Shown in pieces: positions 10,830-21,620 of a stretch of 64,000 bases of DNA (position 1 is the first letter of the stretch; each line of letters opens with the position of its first letter). This stretch comes from Ovis canadensis. Lineage: Eukaryota; Chordata; Mammalia; Artiodactyla; Bovidae. A model generated the notes under the pieces. The model searched no databases. It saw only the letters and a program-made list of their open reading frames with translations, and had not been told where the DNA came from. Both the position numbers and the translations under genes were made by a program. The DNA is taken from assembly GCF_042477335.2 (NCBI RefSeq), contig NC_091255.1:22856501-22920500 (forward strand), read 5' to 3'.

Positions 10830-11336
10830 GTTAACATCACCAGATGGGAGGAAGGTCAACCCCAGATCCACAACTCGCCCTGGCGGTCAGGCCTCCAATG
10901 GAGCCCAAGTTCGACGGGGCAGGGGGGAAGGGGTAACCCTGTGAAAACACGGGCAACCTTGTGGTCTGAATGACAAGAGTCACCTTCAGAGAAAGAGGCC
11001 AGAGAGTCAAAAAAGTAAAGCATTTCGAATATATTCTCAGTCTCCGGAGGAAATGCCAAGGTTGAGGGGGAGGGGAGGGACACGTTCTTAACGCTCAGCA
11101 CAGCACTTTCACATCCTCCTCCTTGCTCTGCTTCAGACCCTCACCTGCCTCCAATGCACCAGCCCGTCCTGAATGATCACGTCCTGCTTCCCAACAGCCA
11201 AACCACCTCTGGCTCTCTCTGGCCTCCCGCTCATTAAGAGACTCACGGGACTCTTGGCATCTCCTATCCACACTTATCCTTTTTCTAGATCTCTTTTTTC
11301 TTCTATGATGCTTTTCTTTTAAAACCTAACTGTTTG

Positions 11337-11503
11337 GGACTTCCCTGGGGGTCCAGTGGCTAGGACCCCATGCTCCCAGTGCACGGGCCCAGGTTCAATC
11401 CCCGGTCAGGGGACTAGATCCCACACGTTGCAACTAAAAATCCCCTCATGCCGCAACTAAGACCCAAGGCAGCCAAATAAATAAAAATTAAAAACAAAAA
11501 ACC
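11337..11503 (+). repeat. CHR-2 type tRNA-Glu SINE
   Basis: gggacttccctgggggtcca head, ggttcaatccccggtcagg, and an A-rich tail with aataaataaaa. It lies about 500 bases after the CCL16 stop, and its tail supplies AATAAA hexamers that the gene could use. Confidence 0.82.
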
Positions 11504-11906
11504 TAACCTTTTCTTATGGGACTAGTCAAATGCTAATTTTTTTTTGTCCCTGTTGCTGAGGCTTTGCTGAATTCCCTAATATGGGGTCTTCCCCAGGGTG
11601 ATGTGGGTGCAGATGGTGCTGAAACAAAGGAGGAGGTGTCAATCCCTAGGTCTCTCCCACTGCAAGCTTTATAGGACAGGGAAGGGCATTTGGCTAGGCT
11701 GGGGGCAAAAGTCCCGGTCCAAAACTCAACCATTCAGTAAACACAATTTCCTTTATTGCCAACTTTGTTTCTAACTCCCTGCCTCCTTTCTGCTGGGATG
11801 GCAGAAACTTAATCTCAGTTTTTTCAGGGTCCTCACATTCCCCTGGGGAAATTTCTCCATTTGGGGAACTGGAGCTTTCACATGGCACCGAGGCCAGAGG
11901 TGGGGG

Positions 11907-12120
11907 GCTTCCCTGGTGCCTCAGATGGTAAAGAATATGCCTGCAATGCAGGAGACCTGGCTTTGATTCCTGGGTTAGGGAAGATCCCCTGGAGAAGGTA
12001 ATGGCATTCGACGCCAGTGTTCCTGTCTGGAGAATTCCACAGACAGAGGAGCCTGGTAGGTGACCGTCCATGGATCGCTAAGAGTAGGACATGACTGAGT
12101 GACCAACACTTTCACTTTAT
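11907..12120 (+). repeat. Bov-tA SINE
   Basis: Sense copy with a (cactttcacttta) 3' end. Confidence 0.85.
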
Positions 12121-12268
12121 TTTTTTTCCAGACATGGATTATTTTTTCCCCTCCTCCCTACCTCTCTGTCCCCAGCTCAACAATAGGGAGTGGACTCAGA
12201 CAAAATCCAACATTCCCCCAAAATGGTGTTGTGAAGGCAAAGCAAATTCAGGCAACTAAAGCTATATA

Positions 12269-12536
12269 CTGCTAAGTCGCTTCAGTCGTGTCCGACTCTG
12301 TGCGACCCCATAGATGGCAGCCCACCAGGCTCCCCCCATCCCTGGGATTCCCCAGGCAAGAACACTGGAGTGGGTTGCCATTGCCTTCTCCAATGCATGA
12401 AAGTGAAAAGTGAAAGTGAAGTCGCTCAGTGGTGTTCGACTCTTAGCGACCCCATGGACTGCAGCCTACCAGGCTCCTCCGTCCATGGGATTTTCCAGGC
12501 AAGAGTACTGGAGTGGGGTGCCATTGCCTTCTCCGT
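12269..12536 (-). repeat. Bov-A2 SINE with perfect target-site duplication
   Basis: Antisense Bov-A dimer flanked by identical 12-base repeats taaagctatata at 12257-12268 and 12537-12548, so a comparatively recent insertion. Confidence 0.95.
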
Positions 12537-12954
12537 TAAAGCTATATAGAGAAACGAAATTTGGTGAAGTGATCATTGGGAACACTGGTCTTCCAATGAC
12601 TTGGATTCTGCTAAACTGACCCAAGTCTGCCCCCAGTGGCCCCCAGTGGTACTACATCATCCTGCCTCCCTGCTTCCCGACCCCAACTGAGGCTAACCCA
12701 GCTGACCAATCAGACTCTCTCTTAGATGAACTTCGGCCCTGAGAAACCAGCCCTGGAGAATTGTCCCAAGGGAAGAGGTCTACGCACTTGTCCGCCGAAG
12801 CCCCTGGAGCTGCCCTGTCCCTCCTCCAGGCTTGGAGGTTTGGCTAACCTCAGTTCCATGAGATGCCCCAGCATGCTTCCCACTATTCCTGTTTGTTTTG
12901 TCTGTTTGTTTGAATTCCTAAAGGACCATGGCGGCACTTAGCACCTCGGCGATA

Positions 12955-13850
12955 ACTTTTTGTTGGTTTGGGTCAGTTCTGGTGTGTGTGTGTCCACACG
13001 TACCCAACATTCTTACCGTATTTAAGTGTACAATTCAGTGGCACATTGCCATGCAACCATCACCGCTACTTTTTCCTCACCCCAGACTGAAACCTCTCTT
13101 CCCCATAGACAATAACTTCCCCCTCCTCCCTCCCCCCAGACCTTCAGTTCAGTTCAGTTCAGTTCAGTTCAGTTCAGTTGCTCAGTGGTGTCTGACATTT
13201 TGCGACCCCATGAATTGCAGCACTCCAGGCCTCCCTGTCCATCACCAACTCCCGGAGTTCACTCAGACTCAAGTCCATCGAGTCAGTGATGCCATCCAGC
13301 CATCTCATCCTCTGTCGTCCCCTTCTCCTCCTGCCGCAAATCCCTCCCAGCATCAGAGTCTTTTCCAATGAGTCAACTCTTCACATGAGGTGGCCAAACT
13401 ACTGGAGTTTCAGCTTCAGCATCATTCCCTCCAAAGAAATCTCAGGGCTGATCTCCTTCAGAATGGACTGGTTGGATCTCCTTGCAGTCCAAGGGACTCT
13501 CAAGAGTCTTCTCCAACACCACAGTTCAAAAGCATCAATTCTTCGGCGCTCTGCCTTCTTCACAGTCCAACTCTCACATCCATACATGACCACTGGTCCT
13601 TAGGAACCACTATTCTACTTTCCGTCACTATGAACGCGATTCCTCTAGGCACCTCTTATAAATGGAATCATATAGTATTTGACCTTTGGTAACCATCTTA
13701 TTTCACGTAGCACAATGTTTCTAAAGTGTATGCATGTTGTCAGGATTTCATCCCTTGCTGGGCCTGAATGATATTTCATTGTCTGTGTCTACCCTGTTTT
13801 GCTCATTCATTAATCTGTCCACGGGTGTCTGGGTGCCCCCTTTTCTTTAC
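12955..13850 (-). repeat. Old mammalian L1 (L1M) 3' part, split by BovB
   Basis: Antisense L1M-like text at 12955-13140 (gtgtacaattcagtggcaca, ccatgcaaccatcaccgct) resumes at 13598 (accactattctactttc, ataaatggaatcatatagta). Confidence 0.65.
13142..13597 (-). repeat. BovB (RTE) LINE 3' end
   Basis: Antisense BovB with its (agttc)n tail at 13143-13178. It translates on the minus strand to reverse-transcriptase C-terminal residues (MLKLKLQ..., [19 protein letters not shown]). 5'-truncated, inserted in the older L1. Confidence 0.92.
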
Positions 13851-14582
13851 ACGAGCTCAAGTTAGCAGGTCTTAGCTTCTGTTGTTTGTGCCAAAAACAC
13901 CTTAACTCCTGTACTGACCTGTCAATCACCACGCTGGCCAGGCTGGAGCTTGGGGCAGGTAAGGGCCTCGGACTCTGACCCTCCCCTTTGTCCCGGACAG
14001 AGGTCGGTGCTCCCTTCTCGTCCCTCCCAGGCTGTGAGCTCCTACTTCTGGGTCCAGGGATTTCTCTCCACAATTCCTGCAATCAAAGCTAACTGTAATC
14101 AAACATCCTCCACGAGCTCACAGCCCAGGGATGACAGAATCCCCGACAGATACAACATAGCCAGGCTGGAGCTTTGCTTGCCGGAGCCAGAGTGAACGTG
14201 GAGAGGTGGCAGGGCTTCGACTGACGCAGGAGCCAGACCACAATCGGTGTGCATAGCCAAGCAGGAGGTTTCAAAGTCCTTAGCCAGCGCCAGGGTCAAA
14301 ATCAGGGAACTCGAGTTCAAAGGCCTGAAGGACAAGCTGAGGCTGAAAACAGGAAGCACAGGCGGGGGCCAGGATTCTGGCAAGCTGGAATGGAAATGTC
14401 ATCATGTATTTTTTTTTTTTAATCTATCAAAAGAGTTCAGAGTTGAGATGTCAGTCCAAAAATCTAATTGAAATATCTGTATACAAAGTCAAATTCTCAT
14501 CCCAGCACATAATAACAAAACTTGCCAGAAACTCCCAGTGGTTCCGAACCAAAAGTAACTTATCTCAGGTGCAATCAGCTGT

Positions 14583-14890
14583 TTTGTTGTTGTTGTTGTT
14601 GGGGTTTTTAATTTGTTTTTTATTGGAGTATAATTGCTTTACAACATTATGTTAGTTTCTACTGTACAATGAAGTGAATCAGCTGTATGGATATGTATAT
14701 CCCCTTCCTCTTTAAACTCCCTCCCACCCCAACCCCATCCTACCCTCTAAATCACCACAGAGCACCAAGCTGAGCTCCCTGTGATACACAGGTTTCCACT
14801 AGCTATCTATTTCATACATGGTCATGTATTTATGTCAAACCTGAACTCCCAGTTCATCCCACCCTCCCCTTCCCCCTCTGTGTCCATCAA
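14583..14890 (-). repeat. L1 3' end fragment
   Basis: Begins with (ttg)n at 14586-14600, then ttattggagtataattgctt. Antisense. Confidence 0.72.
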
Positions 14891-15572
14891 AGGGCTAGTC
14901 TTAATCTTTTCAAGGTAGATAAATGCCTGGCTTTTAACATAACATGTATGCACACAGAGGCACTCCCAGGAAAGACCTCCTCATTCTTATCCATAGGTGT
15001 CTCCCAACCGTGATCAGCCTAATCAATCAAAGTGATTCACCCACATTAATGTATGCCTAGCCAGCTTATGTGACTGTCAGCCTTGTGGAACCAAGGTGAC
15101 TGGTAGCAGGTGGACAATAAGGCCTGGAACAGTGGGCTTTCCACTCATCTGTCAGAGAAAAGAGTAGAAAGGGATGAAGGCCACACACAGCAAGGGGACC
15201 AGTGGGTGGGTCAGGAAGGGAAGAAAGGGAGGAAGCAGCCCTGGGCAGTACAAGGAGCATTCTACCTGGCTTCTAGGAGCCTGGCCGGCACATCCCCTCT
15301 CGTGCATCCCCTCTGCACGCCATCCCCCCTGTGCGCTATGAGAATTTAGACCAGATGACCAGATGTCCTGCAGCTAGCTCTGGCTGGCCTGTAAGAGATG
15401 CTATTCAGCCTTCGAGGCAACCTCCCGAGGCCAGCCAGAAGGGCAAGCGTTTCCCCTCTATAGGGAAGAACACGGTGCGCGCACCTGTGTGCAAGCAACC
15501 ACTGAGAGTCGTCAGCAGCCTGAATGAGGATCTGCGGGACACAGTCGATGTGCTGGTTTAAAAGCGTTGTCT

Positions 15573-15752
15573 CGGGATTTTCCAGCTGGTCCAGTAGCTA
15601 ATTCTCCATTCGATGCAGAGGGCCTAGGTTCGACCCCTGGTGGGGGTACTAGATCCCACGTGCCACAACTAAGAGTTTGCAGATCGAAATTTTAGATCCC
15701 CCAGGCCACAGATGCAGGGGGTTGGGAAAAGCTAAATTAAAGAAAATAAAAG
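15573..15752 (+). repeat. CHR-2 type SINE, diverged
   Basis: gattttccagctggtccagt head with aggttcgacccctgg box B and an A-rich tail. Confidence 0.7.
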
Positions 15753-15937
15753 CATTGTCTCCACACTCAGGCAAATCCAGGTTCAGATCCCAACTCTGTC
15801 TCTCAGCTGTGATGGTAAAATGTCGCTATTCTGCTATCAGCTAGGACGAGAACCCCTCTCCTGGAGAGAAAAAAATCACGTTTAGAAAATGTGTCTGCAA
15901 CCCCAGTGAAGGCAAGAAATGCCCCCAGGACATGGAT

Positions 15938-15991
15938 GTGTGTGTGCATGTCTGTGTGTGTGCACGCGTACGTGTGTGTGTGTGTGTGTGA
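15938..15991. repeat. (TG)n microsatellite
   Basis: Interrupted TG runs with the purest block at 15971-15990. It adjoins the SINE fragment that probably seeded it. Confidence 0.9.
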
Positions 15992-16076
15992 GCCGCTCAG
16001 TCACATCTGACTCTTCGTGACGCCATGGAGGCCACCAGGCTCTTCTGTCCATGGGGTTCTCCAGGCAAGGATAGAC
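15992..16076 (-). repeat. Bov-A body fragment
   Basis: Antisense gccgctcagtcacatctgac to ttctccaggcaagg. Confidence 0.75.
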
Positions 16077-16436
16077 TGGGGTAAGATTTCAAGGGGAGGG
16101 ATGAAGTCACTCTGAGTGAGCCAAGAAAAGGGACCATTTGGTCTTTGAAAGCCAGAGGTGGCACACGGGGCCAGCGTCCCTGGACCAGAGACCAAAGCCT
16201 GTGAAGTCATCGAGGACTCACAGAAGACTTGTGGAAGCTTTGATTGCCCCTGGACTGGAGAACTGCAGGTGTGGAAAGATTTCCAGGCAGCTCTCAAGAT
16301 CAGGGAGGTGACTCAATGTCTACTTTAGGTGGGTGGTGAGGAAAGGCATTACTGAGGAGGGGACGTGCCCCCTGAGAGCTAAATGACCGGCAGGAATCAG
16401 CCACGCCCACCCGGGGGAAGGAAATTTTGCAAGCAG

Positions 16437-16797
16437 AACTTCCGCAGTAGTCCAGCGGTTAACAATCTGCCTGCCAATGCAGGTGACAGGGTTCGATCCC
16501 TGGTCTGGGAAGATCCCACATGCCTCAGGGCAACTAGTGAGTGAAGTCGCTCAGTCGTGTCCTCCAGGCAATAGTACTGGAATGGACTGCCATTTCCTTC
16601 TCCAGGGGATCTTCCCAACCCAGGAATCGAACCCAGGTCTTCTGCATTGTAGACAGATGCTTTACCATCTGAGCCACCAGGGAAGTCCAGGGCAACTAAG
16701 CCGTGCTCAAAAGCAATGAAGAGTACCCTGGCTCCCTATAACAAGAGAAAGCCCATGGGCAGCAACAAAGACCTAAAAAAACACAAATGGATAAAAC
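16437..16797 (+). repeat. CHR-2 SINE interrupted by Bov-tA
   Basis: tRNA head at 16437-16536 and body at 16699-16797 (caactaagccgtgctc..., agagaaagcccatgggcagc). Confidence 0.82.
16537..16688 (-). repeat. Bov-tA SINE nested in CHR-2
   Basis: Antisense copy lacking part of the body. The insertion duplicated agggcaacta (16527-16536 and 16689-16698). Confidence 0.9.
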
Positions 16798-17480
16798 TTT
16801 CCAGGCAGAGGGCACAGCCAGGGCAAAGCCCTAGGCTGGGGACAGTCCAGCTGGAGCACAGAGGTGAGGAGGAGACCAGCACGAGCCGTGAGAAAGTCAA
16901 GGGCAGGGAGGGAGTGCTTTGTAAGCCGCGGCAAGGAGTGTGCAGTTCATTTCAAGGGAGGTGGAAAGCCGTCCAGGACATTTTTAAGCAGCCGAGGGAG
17001 AGCATCTGATTGACCTTTGAAGAATCATCTGCACAGACAGGGATTCCTGGGGGGTGAGGGAGACCCCCTCAGCAGTCCCGGCTACAGGGGACGGTGACTT
17101 GGACCAGGAAGGAAGTGGGGGGCTGAGGAGATTAGGGACATCTCGGGGGACAGAACTGGAAAGACATGCTGAGAAAGATGGGCTTGAGTTGTTGGTGCAA
17201 TTTATAGAAACGGGGACGTCTGGGAAATAGTAAATTGAGGTGGGGGATCAAGAGTTCTGTTTGGCCCGTGTTTATTTTGAGGTGCTAATTAGGTGTCCAT
17301 GAGGCCGTGTGGAGAAGGAAGTTGGCTATGGGAGTCTGGAAGGCCAGGGAATGGTCAAGCTGGAGTATATAAAACCCTGGGGCCAGATGGAGTCAGCTGG
17401 GGAGAGCGTGGAACAGGTAATGAGCAATGGGCTCGTGGGCGTTCAAACATTTAGAGACCAGAGCAGGAGTGACACATAGA
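16798..17480. repeat. Ancient interspersed repeat, family unresolved
   Basis: Recalls an old mammalian repeat with text of the form agccagggcaaagcc...agcatctgattgacc...ggtgctaattaggtgtcca. A relative appears at 53330-53772. I could not name it. Confidence 0.35.
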
Positions 17481-17616
17481 TGGACTGGATCAGTAGCTAG
17501 GGAGATGGCAGGAAAACCCAGAGGGCGTGGTAACTGATAAGCCAAGATAATCATTTAAACAAGAGAAAGTTATCAAATGTGCTCAGTGCTGCCGAGAGAT
17601 AAAGGAAGAGCAGAGA

Positions 17617-17756
17617 GGGGCTTCCCTGGTGTCCGGGAGCTAAGACTCCACACTCCCAACGCAGGCAGCCTGGATTCAATCCCAGGTCAGGGAACTGGAT
17701 CCCTCAGATGCAACTAAGACCCAGCACAGCCCAGTAAATATTTTTTAAAAAAGAAG
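17617..17756 (+). repeat. CHR-2 type SINE
   Basis: ggggcttccctggtgtccgg head, attcaatcccaggtcaggg, A-rich tail. Confidence 0.82.
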
Positions 17757-17796
17757 AATAGAGGAAAGGTCTTTGGAGTTGACCTTTGAAGGTCAT

Positions 17797-18016
17797 GGGC
17801 TTCCCTGGTGACTCAGAGGGTAAAGAACCTGCCCGCAATGCAGGAGACCTCGGTTTGATCCCTGGGTGGGGAAGATCCCCTGGAGATGAAGATGGCTACC
17901 CACTCCAGTATTCTTGCCTGGAGGATTCCATGGACAGAGGAGCCTGGCAGGCTACAGTCTAGGGGGTCGCAAAGAGTCGGAAACGACTGAGCGACTAACA
18001 CTTCCACTTTTTTCCT
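17797..18016 (+). repeat. Bov-tA SINE
   Basis: Full-length sense copy. Flanked by tttgaaggtcat at 17786 and 18018, a clear target-site duplication. Confidence 0.9.
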
Positions 18017-18023
18017 TTTGAAG

Positions 18024-19221
18024 GTCATCCATGAGTCAGTAAGTCTCAGTGGAAAATAGTGATAGAAGCCCAACCAAAGAGGTAGGGGGAGAACAGAGGC
18101 TGTGGAAGGGGAGCCCAGAACACTACAGAGGCAGCTCCAGCAAGAACTCTTCTATGAGGGGAAGCCAAACTTAGGTCAAGGGCCAGAAGGTTCAAGGGAG
18201 GATTTTTAAAGATGTGAGCATTTGAAGCAGGTTTACGTGTTGATGTACGACGTGTTCAACCTCTCGGAGATGCAGCTTCTCTTTGCTGTGAAATGACTGA
18301 AACCAGCAATCACAGGTTACTAGGAGAATCACACCAGTTAACATGTTAAGAGGACGCAGCGCTAGGCCTGCCTCACAGCTGGGATTCAGAGCTTGTGAGC
18401 TCCCCTCCCCGAGCGAGAAGGCACAAGGCCAGCAGGTTCTCCCTGGTGGGGCGAGAGGACAGCCCTCGGTTCCTACATTCCGATTATGACAGAGGAGGAG
18501 AAGCCAGTGGGTGGAAGGCAACCAGATTGTGAACAGTAGGACTGAGAAATTGCATGGGCCCCTTTGTGCTCGCCCTAAACACACACTCAGAGCTTCCTCT
18601 TCTGCTGGCGTTCTTCCCAGAAAGGAGCCTTCCGCTCCAGACCCTACAGTGGGGGTTTCTTGTTAACCACAACACGAGCAGCTTCAGTGGCTATTTGGTC
18701 AACTTTCCCAAGAGTGATGCCAAGGAGAGAGACTGGTCCTTTACCTCCATTGCAGGTCTTTGAACCCAGCTGAAAGGGCTGCCTAGAGGGCAGGGACCAC
18801 CACTTCTAATTTACTCTGCTCCCACCGCCGACCCACCCATCTCTCGTGCCAGAGGAGGGGTTGGAGGTGTCATTTCATGAAATGTCTATTCATGAAATTC
18901 ACACTAAGGAGCGGGGCAAGGGGAAGGAAGGGAGTAACACTCGTGTTCAGAAGTCAGCGTGAGAGACCCCTTCTGACTGCCAGTCAGGGGGTCAGGGCAA
19001 GGACGTGTCACCACGGAGATGGTATTTTAAACAAGGTTCCCAGAGGTTAAGGGTTTTCAGGCTGACTTGATCTTAGGAAAATTGGAGGGCAGCGCCACCC
19101 AGTGGTTAAAAGCCACATAGTGACTAGCTGCTGTGACGTATTTTCTTGGGTTCCAAAATCACTCTGGAGAGTGACTGCAGCCACGAAATAAAAGACACTT
19201 GCTCCTTGGGGAAAAAACCAT
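18024..19221. other. No gene or confident repeat recognised
   Basis: Mixed-composition intergenic sequence. ORFs here are short and resemble no family I know. Confidence 0.5.
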
Positions 19222-19742
19222 GACAAACTCAGCGTATTAAAAGGCAGAGGCATCACTTTACCGACAAACGTCCGTATCACCAAAGCTATGGTTTTCCAGT
19301 AGTCATGTATGGATATAAAAAGTTGGACCATCAAGAAGGCTGAGTGCCGAAGAACTAATACTTTTGAATTGTGGTGCTAGAGAAGACTCTTGAGAGTCCC
19401 TTGAACTGCAAGGAGATCAAATCACTCAATCCAAGAGGAAATCAACTCTGAATATTCATTGGAAGAACTGATGCAGAAGCTGAAGCTCCAATACTTTGGT
19501 CACCTGATGCAAAGAGCCAACTCCTTGGAAAAGACCCTAATGCTGGGAAAGACTGAGGGCAAGAGAAGGGGGCAGCAGAGGATGAGATGGTTGGATGGCA
19601 TCACTGACTTGATGGACATGAGTTTGAGCAAACTCCGGGAGATAGTAAAGGACAGAGAAGCCTAGAGTGCTGCCGTTCCTGGGATCGCAAAGAGTTGGAC
19701 ACGACTTAGCTATTCAGTTGGATACGACTGAACTACGACAAG
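19222..19742 (+). repeat. BovB LINE 3' end
   Basis: Sense strand; the 19459-19665 frame reads [19 protein letters not shown] and [11 protein letters not shown], the BovB C-terminal signature. Diverged relative to the 13-kb copy and ends in a degraded ttcagttggatacgactg tail. Confidence 0.92.
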
Positions 19743-20332
19743 CCACTGTGTATTCTTAAAGGGCTATCACACGTGGCTATGTCCAGGAAGACCCACCTGT
19801 GCATTAGACCTGCTGCTCAGAGGCCCCTCATGTTGTCCACCTCTTCCAGATTTCTCTCTCCCCTTTTACAGGGAGCTGAGGCTTCCAGTTCACGTCGAGA
19901 CAGAACAGGTAAAAGATCCTGCTCTCAGAGAACTTTCATTTTAGTGGGGAAAAAGACAATACCCAAATACACACAACGTCAAGCGGTGATAAGTTCTGTA
20001 AGAAGAATAAAGCAGAGTGAAGATCCTGGTAAGAGGGGCAGAAGACAGCGCTGTACTATTCGATAGGACCCCCCATCCTCCACCCAAAAGAACAGTTTAA
20101 CATAAACTTGTCTCCCTAGAGAATCTTCTACTTCCAGCCTGGAGGGCTAGTATCTGACATACCCAACAAACTGATCCATCTGCAAACAGATGCTACAAAC
20201 TCAGAAAATCTTTTTTTTTTTTAATACAGTTGTGAGCATGAGAGATTGTATAAAAGAAGGTGGATTTTGGAGGGATGTTGAAAGTGGGAGCAAGCAACAG
20301 GCACGCAGTTCCTAACTTTTGTGACTTTGACC

Positions 20333-20418
20333 TGAGGTCAGCTGCAGTTGCTGTGGGGGATGCCACGGGGCTGGCTGAGGTCAGCTGCAGTTGCTACTGG
20401 GGATGCCACGGGGCTGGC
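20333..20418. repeat. 43-base tandem duplication
   Basis: Two copies, 20333-20375 and 20376-20418, starting tgaggtcagctgcagttgct and differing at about three positions. Confidence 0.9.
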
Positions 20419-20587
20419 TAAAACTCTGGTGAGAGGGCCTCTGGTCTTTCTGGTCAGATGAACCAGAGGAAGGAGCCTGAGACAAAAGTGACCACTGGAG
20501 AGTGAGGAGAACCCCAGAAAGAGAAAAAAATCAGGGAAAGGGAATCCCAAATTCTTTACACAACCTTAGCCCACAGTTTTTAGCCCT

Positions 20588-20711
20588 GAGGGCATGGCAA
20601 CCCACTCCAGTATTCTTGCCTGGAAAATCCCCATGGACAAAGGAGCCTGGTGGGGTTGCATGGGGTTGCAAAGCGTCTAACACGACGGAAGCGGCTTAGT
20701 GTGCACACACC
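20588..20711 (+). repeat. Bov-A monomer fragment
   Basis: ggcatggcaacccactccag to gcggcttagtgtgcacac. Confidence 0.8.
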
Positions 20712-20924
20712 TGGACAGAACTTGCTTGAGGAAACCTGAAAGCTGCTCATAGCTGAAACTTCAAGAACTGAACTAAGATCCTAGCCACCATCCTCTGCAG
20801 GCAGGAAGCTCACAGTTTGGTTTTGTTGTTATTGTAGTAGTTGTTGTTTTGATGGGAAGATGATTTAAATTTAGTGGGGAGCCCTCGCTTTTGTTTTTTT
20901 AAAGATGATTTGCATCGGCCAGTA

Positions 20925-21620
20925 AAATGCTTCTGTTTTATACTACTCAGCCATACAGAGGAACAAATGTGAGTCAGTTGAGCTGAAGTGAATGAGCCTA
21001 GGGCCTGTTACACAAAGTGGAGTAAGTTAGAATGAGTGAAAGTCGCTCAGTCGTGTCCGACTCTTTGCAACCCCATGGACTATACAGTCCATAAAAGTCT
21101 CCAGGCCAGAATACTGGAGTGGGTAGCCTTTCCCTTCTCCAGGGGCTCTTCCCAACCCAAGGATTGAACCCAGGTCTCCGCATTGCAGGCAGATTCTTTA
21201 CCAGCTGAGCCACCAGGGAAGCCCAAGCTAGAAAGAGAAAAACAAATATCATATGTTGTGGAATCTAGACAAATGGTACTGATGAACCTGTTTGTAGGGA
21301 ATGAATAAAACGCAAACAGAGAAAAGATTTGTGGACATAGCCAGGGAAGGGGAGCGCGGGACAAGTTGAGAGAGTTGCACTGAAGCATATACATAACTGT
21401 AGGTCAAGCAGAGAGCTAATGGGAAGTTTCTGTATAAAACAGGGAGCTCAACACACAGCTCTGTGACAGCCTAGAGGGCTGGGACGGGGTGGGGGTGTGC
21501 GGAGGTTCAAGAGAGAAGGGACATATGTATACTTGTGGCTGATTCACACTGTTGTGTAGCAGAAACCAACACAACATTCTAAGGCAATTATCCTCCAATT
21601 AAAAATGTTTTAAATAATTT
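20925..21620 (+). repeat. L1 3' end, split by SINE
   Basis: Sense L1 3' sequence at 20925-21033 (actactcagccatacagagg) continues at 21224-21620 to the terminal attatcctccaattaaaaat. Confidence 0.78.
21034..21223 (-). repeat. Bov-tA SINE nested in L1
   Basis: Antisense Bov-tA from gtgaaagtcgctcagtcgtg to ccaccagggaagccca. Confidence 0.9.
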
